Shown: positions 45,701 through 54,455, counted from the first letter of the stretch. The stretch is 64,000 nt of DNA from Thiohalocapsa sp. ML1 (GCF_001469165.1 NZ_JABX01000001.1:268979-332978); one strand, 5' to 3'. The notes: generated by a model from the letters alone, not told the origin. A program made the numbers and translations.

Positions 45701-46084
45701 ATGCATGAGCTCGCGGTGTGCCAGTCGCTGCTCGACCAGGTGCAGCGCATCGCTCAAGACCACGGCGCCGACCGCGTGGAGCGCATCCTGCTGCGCATCG
45801 GCCCGCTGTCCGGCGTGGAAGGTCCGCTGTTGCGCAACGCCTTTCCGCTCTCCGCCGCCGGCACCGTCGCCGAGCATGCCGTGCTGGAGATCGAGCCCGC
45901 ACCGGTGCGCGTGCACTGCGTCACCTGCGGCGCCGAGACCGATGCAACGCCGAATCGGCTTATCTGCGGCGCCTGCGGCGACTGGCACACGCGGCTCGTG
46001 AGCGGCGATGAGATGCTGCTCGCCCGGCTCGAGCTCAGCATCCCGGACGACGGCGACCCGGACGAGGCCGCGCAGGACGCCTAG
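45701..46084 (+). CDS. hypA: Hydrogenase nickel-incorporation protein HypA
   Basis: 127 residues. It begins MHELAVCQSLL, with His2 the nickel ligand. The zinc site is CVTC (about 79-82) and CGAC (about 96-99). It delivers nickel to [NiFe]-hydrogenase with HypB. An in-frame ATG 15 bp upstream would give MRDQP before MHEL and would bury the nickel ligand, so 45701 is preferred. hypB follows after a repeat-filled gap of 325 bp; no hydrogenase structural gene is in the window. Confidence 0.92.
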   Translation: MHELAVCQSLLDQVQRIAQDHGADRVERILLRIGPLSGVEGPLLRNAFPLSAAGTVAEHAVLEIEPAPVRVHCVTCGAETDATPNRLICGACGDWHTRLVSGDEMLLARLELSIPDDGDPDEAAQDA

Positions 46085-46292
46085 CTTGCTTGACGGCGCC
46101 GAATGTTGGCAGATGAGTCAAGTTTCGCGGCGACGCGGCGCGCTTGCAGGCAAAAGGGCCGAGGGCCGAGGGCCGAGGGAGCCCACCTTGGCCCTTGGCC
46201 CTTGGCCCTTGGCCCTTGGTTCAATGCGCCGAAGAGCGGGCTGCGCCAGACGAGGCGCCGTACCCTGGTCGGTCTGAGGCGAAGCTTCGCTA
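46085..46292. repeat. Composite repeat family B, copy 2
   Basis: Starts right after the hypA stop: GCTTGACGGCGCC, AGATGAGTCAAGTTTCGCGG, GGGCCGAGGG units, CCCTTGGCCC units, TGGTCGGTCTGAGGC. Block order equals copy 1 at 30295-30473, but the number of internal 7-base units is higher, showing that the array length varies between copies. Confidence 0.85.
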
Positions 46293-46364
46293 CCCCCTGG
46301 GAGCCTGCACCACCGCCGACGCCGCGCTCCACGCGCGCGGCAGGGTCAAATTCCGCCGCTGCAC

Positions 46365-46373
46365 TGCTATAGT
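46365..46373 (+). promoter_or_regulatory. Extended -10 promoter of hypB
   Basis: TGCTATAGT matches TGnTATAAT with one mismatch and lies 37 bp before the hypB start. The repeat between hypA and hypB separates them, so hypB probably has its own promoter. A weak -35 (GTCAAA) lies 17 bp upstream. Confidence 0.4.
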
Positions 46374-46409
46374 CCGGGCACTCCCGTCACGGAAAGCCTG
46401 AACACCAGC

Positions 46410-47351
46410 ATGTGCCAAACCTGCGGCTGCAACGTCACCCCCGGTAACGAGCACCTCGTGCGCCCCGGCGGCAAGCACGCCGAGACCGCCTCCGGCCACG
46501 CGGCGGTGGAGGTGCTGACCAACCTGCTCGACGAGAACGACCACCAAGCGGCGCACAACCGCGCCCACCTCGACGCCCACGGCGTGCTGGCCGTGAATCT
46601 CATGTCCTCGCCGGGCTCCGGCAAGACGAGCCTGCTGGAAGCGACGCTCGACGCCATCGGCCGAGAGCTGCGCATCGCCGTGATCGAGGGCGACCTCGAG
46701 ACCGAGAACGATGCCGAGCGCATCCGCGCCAAGGGCGTCACGGCCATCCAGATCGCCACCGGCAGCGCCTGCCACCTGGACGCGCACATGGTCCACGAGG
46801 CACTGCATCGGCTGGACCTCGAGGGCATCGACATCTTGTTCATCGAGAACGTCGGCAATCTCGTCTGCCCCGCGAGCTTCGACCTAGGCCATCACCGCAA
46901 CGTCACGCTGCTGTCCGTGCCGGAGGGCGACGACAAGCCCGCCAAGTACCCGGTCATGTTCCGCGCCGCGGACCTCGTGCTGCTGACCAAGGCGGACCTG
47001 CTGCCCGTGCTCGACGATTTCGACGCCGCCCGCGCCGAGGCTTACCTGCGCCAGCTCGCGAGCCCGGCGCCCTTCGTCCCGCTCAGCGCCCGCCGGGATG
47101 CCGCCTCGCTCGGCCCCTGGCTCGACTGGCTGCGCACGGAGCTTAACGAACAGCGCGCACGCATCGCCGAAGGCAGCACGGCCCGCCCGGCACTCCAGCC
47201 GGACGGTGCACTGCTGCATGGCGGCGACGCCGGACACGAGCACGGCGGGCACGGGCACGGACACGGGCATAATCACGAACCGGGCCACGGCCATCGGCAC
47301 GCGCACGGTCATGTTCACGCTCTGCACGAGCACGACGACGCGCGCGCCTGA
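46410..47351 (+). CDS. hypB: Hydrogenase nickel-incorporation GTPase HypB with C-terminal His tail
   Basis: 313 residues. N-terminal MCQTCGCN is the high-affinity metal motif. G domain: NLMSSPGSGKTSLLEATLDA (P-loop), EGDLETENDAERI, IENVGNLVCPASFD and TKADLLP (NKxD). The last 44 residues hold 16 His, in HEHGGHGHGHGHNH and similar runs, a nickel store. In most HypB proteins the His stretch is N-terminal; here it is C-terminal. It releases nickel to hydrogenase on GTP hydrolysis. Confidence 0.95.
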   Translation: MCQTCGCNVTPGNEHLVRPGGKHAETASGHAAVEVLTNLLDENDHQAAHNRAHLDAHGVLAVNLMSSPGSGKTSLLEATLDAIGRELRIAVIEGDLETENDAERIRAKGVTAIQIATGSACHLDAHMVHEALHRLDLEGIDILFIENVGNLVCPASFDLGHHRNVTLLSVPEGDDKPAKYPVMFRAADLVLLTKADLLPVLDDFDAARAEAYLRQLASPAPFVPLSARRDAASLGPWLDWLRTELNEQRARIAEGSTARPALQPDGALLHGGDAGHEHGGHGHGHGHNHEPGHGHRHAHGHVHALHEHDDARA

Positions 47352-47377
47352 GCCGGACAGCTCCGCACGCGCAGCGC

Positions 47378-47383
47378 TGTAGT
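47378..47383 (+). promoter_or_regulatory. Possible -10 element
   Basis: CTGTAGTATCC contains TG directly before TAGTAT, about 150 bp before the sulfur-globule-like gene. No good -35 is seen. Confidence 0.25.
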
Positions 47384-47531
47384 ATCCTTTCGCGGCGGCG
47401 AAAGGCGGCACCTAGATCGCCATCCCGCGGCAAGCGTCTTGCCCGCCTCTCTGCGGCAGGGCAGCCCGCGGGTGTTGCCGCCCCGGAGCGAGACCCTTTC
47501 ATCATCAAGTGCTTGGAGGATGCCCATCGTC

Positions 47532-48011
47532 ATGCAAAGGCGTACCCTGTCGACCTTCTGCGGGCTGCTCGCCCTGTTTGTGGCCGTGCCGGCCGCGCAG
47601 GCGTTTGGTTTCGGCGACATGTTCAGTCCGGGCCGCTGGTTCGGCGGCAACAACGACGATTACTACTATGAGGACGGGCCCTATGGGCCCTACGGACCCG
47701 GCCCCTACGGCTACGGTGCACCCTACGCGCCCTATGGCGCGCCGGGCTACGCACCCTACAGCGGCGGCTATGGCTACCCCGCTGCACCGGGTTACGCCCC
47801 GCCCGCAGCGGGCTCCGCGGCCCCGTCCTACGCGACACCCGCACCCGCGGCTCCCGCCGCCGGCGGCGACAGCGCGAAGGACCAGGAAATCGAAGCGCTG
47901 AGGCGCCGCATCGAGCAGTTGGAAGGCCAAAGGTCCGCCCCGCCCGCCCCACCGGCGGCGAGCGGCGACTGGCCCTCCGCACCCGCGTTCCGGCCCATGG
48001 ATCAGTACTGA
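47532..48011 (+). CDS. Secreted Gly/Tyr/Pro-rich protein, sulfur globule protein-like
   Basis: 159 residues. A signal peptide (RTLSTFCGLLALFVAVPAAQ) is followed by AFGFGDMFSPGRWFGG, a run of acidic and Tyr residues, and Gly/Pro/Tyr repeats (GPYGPYGPGPYGYGAPYAPY). A Pro/Ala stretch and a short helix (EIEALRRRIEQLEG) end it. Sulfur globule proteins of Chromatiaceae have a signal peptide followed by Gly/Tyr-rich repeats and often AFGFGD/MFG-like starts, so the resemblance is strong but not proven. GGAGGA stands just before both candidate ATGs (47520 and 47532); 47532 gives the better signal peptide. Confidence 0.65.
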   Translation: MQRRTLSTFCGLLALFVAVPAAQAFGFGDMFSPGRWFGGNNDDYYYEDGPYGPYGPGPYGYGAPYAPYGAPGYAPYSGGYGYPAAPGYAPPAAGSAAPSYATPAPAAPAAGGDSAKDQEIEALRRRIEQLEGQRSAPPAPPAASGDWPSAPAFRPMDQY

Positions 48012-48094
48012 GACCGACCGACCCCGTCCTGCGCGCCGGCCCCTTGCGGCCGGCCGCCGCGGCGCCCGCTCCGACCCGCTGCCGAGGTTCGACG

Positions 48095-48589
48095 ATGCCG
48101 AAGACGACCCCACTCCACCGCGCACCGGCCCTTGCGGCGCTGCTCTTCACCGCCGGCCTCGGCCAGGGCTTCGCCGTTCAAGCCGCCGACCGATACGCCG
48201 TCTATGAGAGCGACAGCAGCTTTGAGGACGTCGTCGACGGCCTCACGCTCGCGATCCAGGAACGCGGCATGTACATCAACAACGTCATGCACATGGATGA
48301 GATGCTGGAGCGCACCGGGAAGGATCTGGGCATGGAGCAGAAGCTCTATGGCCACGCACAATCCATCGAGTTCTGCAGCGCCGTGTTGTCACGGAAAATG
48401 ATCGCAGAGGATCCGACGCATATCGTCCAGTGCCCCTTCATCATCGCCGTCTATACCCTGCCCGACGCTGCCGACACCACCTACGTCGTGCACCGCGCCA
48501 TCCCCGCCGCCGAGCGCGAAGGGAGCGCGGTCATGGGTGAGGTTGCCGACATGCTGCGCGATGTGGCCAATGCGGCCGTGAGCTGGTAG
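48095..48589 (+). CDS. Exported DUF302 protein
   Basis: 164 residues. A signal peptide (PALAALLFTAGLGQGFAVQA) is followed by a DUF302 domain: YESDSSFEDVVDGLTLAIQE, NNVMHMDEMLERTG, and IEFCSAVLSRKMIAEDP with ENPHHIVQCPF-like continuation. DUF302 proteins are small periplasmic or cytoplasmic proteins common in sulfur oxidisers. It lies 83 bp after the sulfur-globule-like gene on the same strand. Function is unknown. Confidence 0.8.
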   Translation: MPKTTPLHRAPALAALLFTAGLGQGFAVQAADRYAVYESDSSFEDVVDGLTLAIQERGMYINNVMHMDEMLERTGKDLGMEQKLYGHAQSIEFCSAVLSRKMIAEDPTHIVQCPFIIAVYTLPDAADTTYVVHRAIPAAEREGSAVMGEVADMLRDVANAAVSW

Positions 48590-48932
48590 CCCACCGACAG
48601 CCCTTACCGGCCAGACCCGAGCGGACCCTCGGTTCGCTCGCGGGCGCAGCCCGCCCCGACACACCCCGCAGGTCACTCCTGATGGGCCGAATCCCGCGGA
48701 CTCCCGCCGGATTCGCGCCCAAGCCCCGTTTTCTGCCTCGCAGTTGATCTGGGTTCCATAATTCGGCCCGCACGGGTCGGCCGCCTGATCTATATTTCCT
48801 TGACAGGTGCACAAACACCTGTTCAAGAGAATTCCAATTTACTAATAAACCAATCGATGGAGCCGTGCGTATCTGCGCCAGCGGCCGACCATCGGCCTAC
48901 CATCGGCCACCTTCGGGTGGAGGAGACACTGC
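48590..48932. other. Gap before the DsrC-like gene
   Basis: 343 bp. It is unusually AT-rich near 48791-48850 (TATATTTCC, TTTACTAATAAAC). It contains the TTGACA-bearing dyad at 48799-48827. No gene frame is credible. Confidence 0.6.
48799..48827. promoter_or_regulatory. Dyad with TTGACA, possible operator or leader hairpin
   Basis: Arms CTTGACAGGTG and CACCTGTTCAAG around CACAAA; the arms are reverse complements apart from one extra T. The left arm contains a consensus -35 TTGACA (48800-48805), but no good -10 follows at 16-18 bp. It lies 105 bp before the DsrC-like gene and could be an operator over a promoter, or an mRNA hairpin. Confidence 0.45.
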
Positions 48933-49274
48933 ATGACTGCTGTACAGATCGCCGGCCGCGAAGTGCTGTTCAACAAGAAAGGGCATCTCGCCCAGTTCCA
49001 GGATTGGGACAACGACCTTGCCGAAGCGCTGGCCGCCGATGACGGGCTCAAGCTCACCGAGTGTCATTGGACGGTCATCGACTTCCTGCGCGAGTACTAC
49101 GCGTTCCATGAGATGCCGCCGTCGCCGAAGGTCGTGATCCGCGCCATCGGTCACGAGGTGTCGAAGCACACGCCGTGCACGCGCAAGAACCTCGAAAGCC
49201 TGTTCCCGAACGGCGGTTGCCGGCAGGCCTGCCGCATCGCCGGGCTGCCCGAGTATTACTGCCACTCCTGCTGA
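48933..49274 (+). CDS. DsrC/TusE-family sulfur carrier-like protein with extra Cys
   Basis: 113 residues. DsrC fold: LFNKKGHLAQFQDWDNDLAE, HWTVIDFLREYYAFHEMPPS, LESLFPNGG. The C-terminal arm reads CRQACRIAGLPEYYCHSC. Two Cys ten residues apart (in ACRIAGLPEYYC) match the redox pair of DsrC, but here the second is not penultimate: a HSC extension adds another Cys, and one more Cys precedes the arm. No dsr genes adjoin it. It could be a paralogue that carries sulfur to another partner. GGAGGAG precedes ATG 48933. Confidence 0.88.
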   Translation: MTAVQIAGREVLFNKKGHLAQFQDWDNDLAEALAADDGLKLTECHWTVIDFLREYYAFHEMPPSPKVVIRAIGHEVSKHTPCTRKNLESLFPNGGCRQACRIAGLPEYYCHSC

Positions 49275-49325
49275 GGCATCACCGCGCGGCGGCCGTGCGC
49301 AGCCGCCGCCGGCCCCGCAACCCCC

Positions 49326-50324
49326 TCAACCCCGCCACCGACCACGCGCGGCCGTGCGCCGCAGCACGGCGAGCAGCGACAGCCCGCCGAGCAGCAACGG
49401 CAGCGTGCCGAGCACCGGCACGGCGGCTGGCGTGCCGGTGGCCGCAACGCGCGTCGGCGCGGAGCCCGCGGTGGGCTCGCCGGGCTCGCTGATGGTGCAG
49501 GATGCGCATGCCACCAAGTCATGCAGACCGACGACGTACTGGATGTCCGGGTCGAACTTCGTGGACTCGAACGGCACCCACTTCCGTTGGGAGCTGCTGT
49601 CGCGCGCCGGCGTGAGCCCGCCGGACGCGCCGCCGAAGGTGACCCGACCCCAGCCCAGGCCTGGATCGGCGCCGTCGATCTGCATCTCCACCGTGTCGTC
49701 TGGCGCGAGGCTCGTCAGCTCTATCGCGTTGATGGTGACGCCGGGCAAGCCCAGGTCAGCGCCCAGATCCACCAGCGTCGGCGTCGCGTCGTTGTCGCTG
49801 TCGTAGGCGTCCTCGTAGGGGATGTAGAACCAGTCGGTCCAACCGACGGAGAATCCCAAATCGCCGCCCAGCGCGATGTGCACGCTGAGCGCAAAGGCCT
49901 CGCTCGTCGCCTGCTCGAAGATGGCGATGTCATCAACGCCCGCTGCGTCCGCGAGCCCGTGGCCGACGCCGAAGGTCAGCCGGATGATCTCGCGCGCGCT
50001 GCGACTATCCGGAAAGCTCGGCTCCTGGCCGATGGTCACGGCGGTGCCGGCGGCGCCGGTCACCGGCCCCGTCGCCGAATACCCGTTCTGGAAGGTCGGC
50101 CGTTGAAACAGGGTGCCGAGCGATGTACCGACGGACCAGCTCGCCGAGGTGTCGCTCGGCAGCGCCCTACCCCACTCCGTGTAATACCCCATGCTCTTCA
50201 CCTCCGCGGTCGTCGTCGCGTTGGCGGGGTCGAAGCTGACGTCGGCGACGAGCGCGGCGCCGGCATCCGCGGCGCAGAGCAGCACAAGCAAAGAAGACGA
50301 CAGGAGAACAAGGCGGCGAGGCAT
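49326..50324 (-). CDS. Exported protein with PEP-CTERM-like sorting signal
   Basis: 332 residues. A signal peptide (RRLVLLSSSLLVLLCAADAG) precedes a mature region with no recognised motif and moderate acidity. The C-terminus reads VPVLGTLPLLLGGLSLLAVL followed by Arg residues, the tripartite layout of PEP-CTERM/VPLPA-like sorting signals (short motif, hydrophobic helix, basic end). These are cut by an exosortase/archaeosortase-type enzyme; none is in the window. The mature part has three Cys near the end. Surface or biofilm role is inferred only. Confidence 0.7.
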   Translation of the reverse strand: MPRRLVLLSSSLLVLLCAADAGAALVADVSFDPANATTTAEVKSMGYYTEWGRALPSDTSASWSVGTSLGTLFQRPTFQNGYSATGPVTGAAGTAVTIGQEPSFPDSRSAREIIRLTFGVGHGLADAAGVDDIAIFEQATSEAFALSVHIALGGDLGFSVGWTDWFYIPYEDAYDSDNDATPTLVDLGADLGLPGVTINAIELTSLAPDDTVEMQIDGADPGLGWGRVTFGGASGGLTPARDSSSQRKWVPFESTKFDPDIQYVVGLHDLVACASCTISEPGEPTAGSAPTRVAATGTPAAVPVLGTLPLLLGGLSLLAVLRRTAARGRWRG

Positions 50325-50415
50325 GGCGGACTCGGGGTGCGCAGGAGGCACCGGTGGGGGATGACCTGAGCACGCATGCTAGTGCTTCGCCGCGGAAATA
50401 CCGAGACCGGGTTTT

Positions 50416-50437
50416 TCGTTGTCGTTGTCGTTGTCGA
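50416..50437. repeat. Hexamer array GTTGTC
   Basis: CGTTGTCGTTGTCGTTGTCG, three and a half units, directly next to repeat A copy 2. Related to arrays at 54325-54344 and 20035-20085. Confidence 0.85.
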
Positions 50438-50444
50438 ATTTTTG

Positions 50445-50530
50445 CAACTACGAAACACGCGAAACACACGACAAGGGGCGGGTTGCTCCCGGCGTTGGCC
50501 CTTTCGCGCTTTTCGCGTGTTTCGTAGTTT
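50445..50530. repeat. Repeat family A, imperfect palindrome, copy 2
   Basis: Starts AACTACGAAACACGCGAAA and ends TTCGCGTGTTTCGTAGTTT. Shares arms and right flank with copy 1 at 2009-2093; the loop (GGGGCGGGTTGCTCCCGG) differs. The two copies are 48 kb apart in the window. Confidence 0.85.
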
Positions 50531-50569
50531 CTCTTCGCAGGCGCCGCGGCTATTCGCCCTGCCGCGGTT

Positions 50570-52990
50570 TCAGCGCGCCGGCACCAATCGCAGCGTGCCG
50601 CGCTCGGTGCCGGGCGCCGGACCCTGCCAGGGCCAGGCGTGGGCATCCACCGCCAGCCAGTCGTCCAGTTGGTCGGTGCGAAAGCGCGAGAAGCGATGGC
50701 CGGATTGGCCGAGCGGCAGCGTGCCGCGGGTGCCGGTCCAGTCCGACGGCGTGTAGACGACCCGCATGGACGGGATGTAGCCGATGCGCCGCGGCGCGAG
50801 CATCGACGCATTGGCGACATTCACCGTGGAGTTGTCGCCGCCCAGGCCCACGGGCCCGACGCTGAACCAGCGCCCGAGGGCGCCCTGGCCGGCAAAGGCG
50901 TGATCGAAGGTCACGCCGCGCAGGCGGTCGAGCCGTTGCGGGCCGCGCGGCAGCGTCTCATCCAACTCGGCCTGCGCGGACAGGATCGCCGCCCGCCACA
51001 CATGCGCCGGCCCCTCCTGCACGGCGGGCGTCTCCACGTTGTCCCAGAAGCTGGAGCGACCGCTCTGCAGCGCCTCGTCCAGCGGGCCGTAGGTATTGGT
51101 GTCGAGCCGCATCAGCGCCGGCAAGTCCTCCCCCAGCTCGTCGACGAACAGCGCCCGGTACAGCGCCGGCACCAGCAGCCCGAACAGCGCGCCGGAGCGC
51201 CCATCCGGCGGGAAGTCGCCGCGCCAATGCAGCAGCTCGCGCTCGGCGATGCGCGCCGCGGCGGGGTCGAGCACGGCCAAGTCCGGCAATGCTCGGCGCA
51301 GGGAGGCCATGAACACCCGTACCCGGTGGCTCTCGCGGTCGGCCTGCATGTGCGCCAGGTCGGCGGCGGACAGCGCCGCGGCGTCGTCGAGCAGCTCCAG
51401 GATGCGCTCCGCCCGGTACGGCGGCAGCCAACTGCTGCCCACGGCGGCGGCGACCTCAATGGCCACGCTGCGGTTGTTGGCGTTGACGATGCGCTCCTCG
51501 GGCGGGTCGGTGACGCCGGGGTTGGTCGCGAAGGGCTGCCAGCCCTGCCAGCCGTAGCCCGGCTCCCAGCCCGGTGCCGGCAGCAGGCCCGTGCCGCGGC
51601 CGCGCTCCGGCAGCGTGCCCGTCACCTGCCAGGCGATGCCGCCGTCGCGATGCGCGATGACCAGGTTCTGCGACACGTGCTTGAGCTCGGCGCCGGCGGC
51701 GCGCGCCTCGGCCAGCGTCGTTGCCGTGTTCAGCCGCCAGAGGCCGACGATGGCCCGGTCCGGCACGCTCAGATTGGTGCGCAGCGCCAGCGCGTCGCCG
51801 ACGCGCACGCTCGGCAGGCGCTCCGGGTTGTCCGGGCCGATGACGTCGTCGATGAGCACGCCGTGGCTCGTGGAGCGGATGGCCAGCGCCTCCGGCGCGT
51901 TGCGGCCCTTGATCGGGATCTCCTCCGTCCGCGTCGCGATGGGCTCCCAGCGGCCATCGGCGCGCAGCGCCGCATCGCGGGCGGGATTGAGACGCTCGAT
52001 GACGACGTCTTGGGTGTCCGCCGTCACCGTCGTCATGCCCCAGGCCAGGTGCTCGTTGTGGCCGAGCAGCACCATCGGCACGCCGGGCAGCGCGAGCCCC
52101 GCGGCGTGCAGGCCCGGCGCGATGAGCTCCAGCTCGTACCAGATGGCGGGCATGGACGGCCCCAGGTGCGGGTCGTTGGCGAGCAGCGCGCCGCCGTCGG
52201 CGGTACGCGAGCCCCGTACGGCCCAGACGTTGCTGGCACCGCCGCGCAGGCCCACCGCCGGCGCCAGGTCACGCACATCCACGTGGCTCGCCGGCGGCAG
52301 GACCAGACGGCTGTAATCCGGCAACTGCGCAACCTCGGCCACCGGCGCCGGCACGCCCACATCCACCGGGAATAGCTCCGCGGCCCGTGCCGTGCCGAGA
52401 CGCCGCGCCAGCGCGAGAAAGGTCAGCTCCTCGCGCAGGTTCACGCTGTTGATCCAGGCCATGTACTCGCCGATGACGAGGCTGTCCGTGGGCTCCCAGC
52501 GCGCGGGCTCGACGCCCGCGATCAGGTACTCCAGCGGCGGCCGGCCGGCGGCTTCGTGCAGGTAGGCATTCACACCGTCGGCGTAGCGATCGAGCAGGCG
52601 CCGATACTCGGGCTCCAGCGCGGCGTACGCCTGTCGGGCGGCCTCGGGCAGGCCCATGGTGCGATAGAACCGGTCCACCGGCAGCGCGCCGTCGCCGAAG
52701 ACCTCGGCGAGGCGCCCGCCGGCCAGGCGCCGGAGGATATCCATCTGCCACATGCGCTCGGCGGCGACGATGTAGCCCTGTGCAAACAGCGCGTCATCGA
52801 CGGATTCGGCCTCAATGGTGGGCACCGCGTGCGGACCAAAGCGCAGCGCCACCGGCGCGGCCAGCCCCGGAAGCGCCACCTCACCCGCATAGCGCGGCTC
52901 CGCACGCTTGCCGAGCCAGTAGACCGAGCCAACCGTACCCAGCGCCAGCAGCGCGAGCGCGACAACGACGATGGCGAGCCAGCGCAGCAC
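50570..52990 (-). CDS. Penicillin acylase family (Ntn hydrolase) enzyme
   Basis: 806 residues from GTG 52990. An N-terminal anchor (WLAIVVVALALLALGTVGSV) is followed by the penicillin G acylase architecture: alpha part with DDALFAQGYIVAAERMWQMD, then the autoprocessing site GGASNVWAVRG, whose Ser becomes the nucleophile of the beta chain, GALLANDPHLG, and GVPMVLLGHNEHLAWGMTTV. NANNRSV and HRFSRFRTDQLDDW lie near the end. Such enzymes cleave amides; several quench acyl-homoserine lactones. One base separates it from the upstream membrane protein gene. Confidence 0.92.
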   Translation of the reverse strand: MLRWLAIVVVALALLALGTVGSVYWLGKRAEPRYAGEVALPGLAAPVALRFGPHAVPTIEAESVDDALFAQGYIVAAERMWQMDILRRLAGGRLAEVFGDGALPVDRFYRTMGLPEAARQAYAALEPEYRRLLDRYADGVNAYLHEAAGRPPLEYLIAGVEPARWEPTDSLVIGEYMAWINSVNLREELTFLALARRLGTARAAELFPVDVGVPAPVAEVAQLPDYSRLVLPPASHVDVRDLAPAVGLRGGASNVWAVRGSRTADGGALLANDPHLGPSMPAIWYELELIAPGLHAAGLALPGVPMVLLGHNEHLAWGMTTVTADTQDVVIERLNPARDAALRADGRWEPIATRTEEIPIKGRNAPEALAIRSTSHGVLIDDVIGPDNPERLPSVRVGDALALRTNLSVPDRAIVGLWRLNTATTLAEARAAGAELKHVSQNLVIAHRDGGIAWQVTGTLPERGRGTGLLPAPGWEPGYGWQGWQPFATNPGVTDPPEERIVNANNRSVAIEVAAAVGSSWLPPYRAERILELLDDAAALSAADLAHMQADRESHRVRVFMASLRRALPDLAVLDPAAARIAERELLHWRGDFPPDGRSGALFGLLVPALYRALFVDELGEDLPALMRLDTNTYGPLDEALQSGRSSFWDNVETPAVQEGPAHVWRAAILSAQAELDETLPRGPQRLDRLRGVTFDHAFAGQGALGRWFSVGPVGLGGDNSTVNVANASMLAPRRIGYIPSMRVVYTPSDWTGTRGTLPLGQSGHRFSRFRTDQLDDWLAVDAHAWPWQGPAPGTERGTLRLVPAR

Positions 52991-52991
52991 C

Positions 52992-54227
52992 TCAGCCGGC
53001 GTGGCGGAAGATGTCCCGATAGCCGGTGTACTGGGTCAGCACGCCGATGGCGGCCGCGGCGAGCAGCAGCGGCACCAGCAGCAGCACGGCGATGAAGCCG
53101 AGCACGCCGGTCGCGGAGCCCGCCAGCGCGGCGCCCACGCCGACGAGGAGGCCGGCGACGATGGAGAAGCCGATCAGGATCACCAGCAGCACGAGCCCGT
53201 AGAGCAGAAAGGGCACGATGTTCTTCCAGCAGCCGTGGAAGCTCGCCTGCATCGCCTCCCAGGCCGTCATGTCCTCCAGCATCACCAGGGCCGGTGCAAA
53301 CCAATAGGCCATGATCAGTGGGATCATCAGCGCCATGACGACGAGCACGAGCAGCACGATCGCCGTCGGCGCCACGGCGGCGGCAAACGCCTCCGGGTCG
53401 TTGGCCGACAGCGCCTCCAGCCCGGCGCCGGAGACGACGCCGCCGCCCACCAGGATGAGCACCGCCAGCAGCATCACGGCGAGGATGCCGACAAGGTAGA
53501 ACACGGCCACCAGCGCGAGCTGACCGGCGCGGGCTGAGAAGCCGTCGAAGACCATGCTGACGCGCGCCTCCCCATGACGGTCGAGCTTGCCTGCGCCCGC
53601 CATCAGGCCGCCGCCGAAGATGGGCCCGAGCACGAAGCTCACCAGGCTGCCGACCATCGGCACCAGGCTCACGGCGACATTGATCAGATACACGGTCGCC
53701 AGCGCGCCGATCCAGGGGCGCGGTCGTGCCCGAAACAGCGCGTAGGCATCCCTGATCCAGAGCCACCCATGCCCCGCCGGGACGGCGTGCGGGCCCGTCA
53801 TCGGGCCGTCGTCGTCCGTCATGGGCGGGGTCAGGTCCGCCTGCGGCGGGGCATAGGGATCGGCCGGATCGAACGCGGCAGCGCCCGCGCCGGCAGCGCC
53901 GGTGGCTGCGGCACCGCCCCAGTCGGGCGGCAGCTCGTCGTCGGCCGCCGCGCCGTCCATGCGGTCGCCACCTAGGGGCGTCCCGGCGGGCTCCACCCGC
54001 ACCTCGAGGCCGATCTCCTCCAGCACATCGCGATACCGGGCGGCGTTCGCGTCATCCACGTCGTGCTTCAGGATGTGCTCGCCCTGGTCCAGGATCAGGC
54101 GCCGGGCCTTATCCTCAGCAATCTTAAACACGGCAGCGAAGTCTCGCGCCGCCTGCTCCGCATTGACGCCGGGCCGCAGTTGGCCGGTGAACACCACCTG
54201 GAAAACCGCCTGATTGAACGCGCTCAT
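52992..54227 (-). CDS. BPSS1780-like membrane protein
   Basis: 411 residues. An N-terminal soluble domain of about 90 residues (FQVVFTGQLRPGVNAEQAAR and HDVDDANAARYRDVLEEIGL), an acidic Pro/Ala linker, and five or six membrane segments in the C-terminal half, including WIGALATVYLINVAVSLVPM and the YWFAPALVMLED block typical of the BPSS1780/DUF4013-like family. Function is unknown. Its stop is 1 bp before the acylase start, so they form an operon. Confidence 0.8.
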   Translation of the reverse strand: MSAFNQAVFQVVFTGQLRPGVNAEQAARDFAAVFKIAEDKARRLILDQGEHILKHDVDDANAARYRDVLEEIGLEVRVEPAGTPLGGDRMDGAAADDELPPDWGGAAATGAAGAGAAAFDPADPYAPPQADLTPPMTDDDGPMTGPHAVPAGHGWLWIRDAYALFRARPRPWIGALATVYLINVAVSLVPMVGSLVSFVLGPIFGGGLMAGAGKLDRHGEARVSMVFDGFSARAGQLALVAVFYLVGILAVMLLAVLILVGGGVVSGAGLEALSANDPEAFAAAVAPTAIVLLVLVVMALMIPLIMAYWFAPALVMLEDMTAWEAMQASFHGCWKNIVPFLLYGLVLLVILIGFSIVAGLLVGVGAALAGSATGVLGFIAVLLLVPLLLAAAAIGVLTQYTGYRDIFRHAG

Positions 54228-54324
54228 GGGGTGAGGTCTCCAAAGTCGCCCGCAGGACCCGGTTGAGTCCCTTCTTCGTAGATTTGTCTTCGCAGATTGT
54301 GGAACGAACCGGCCGGCGCCGTCT

Positions 54325-54400
54325 CGTTGTCGTTGTCGTTGTCGTGATGCTGATCGAAACCCGCAAGCCTCACCGGATTTCGATTTCGATTTCGATCCCG
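54325..54400. repeat. Two adjacent hexamer arrays
   Basis: CGTTGT units at 54325-54344 and CGATTT units at 54375-54396, in the 228-bp gap between the membrane protein and SEC-C genes. No gene frame here. Confidence 0.8.
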
Positions 54401-54455
54401 CCCCGATCCCCCAAGGACGCTGCGGCGCCGGGGTTGACCGGCGGGGAGGCGCCGG

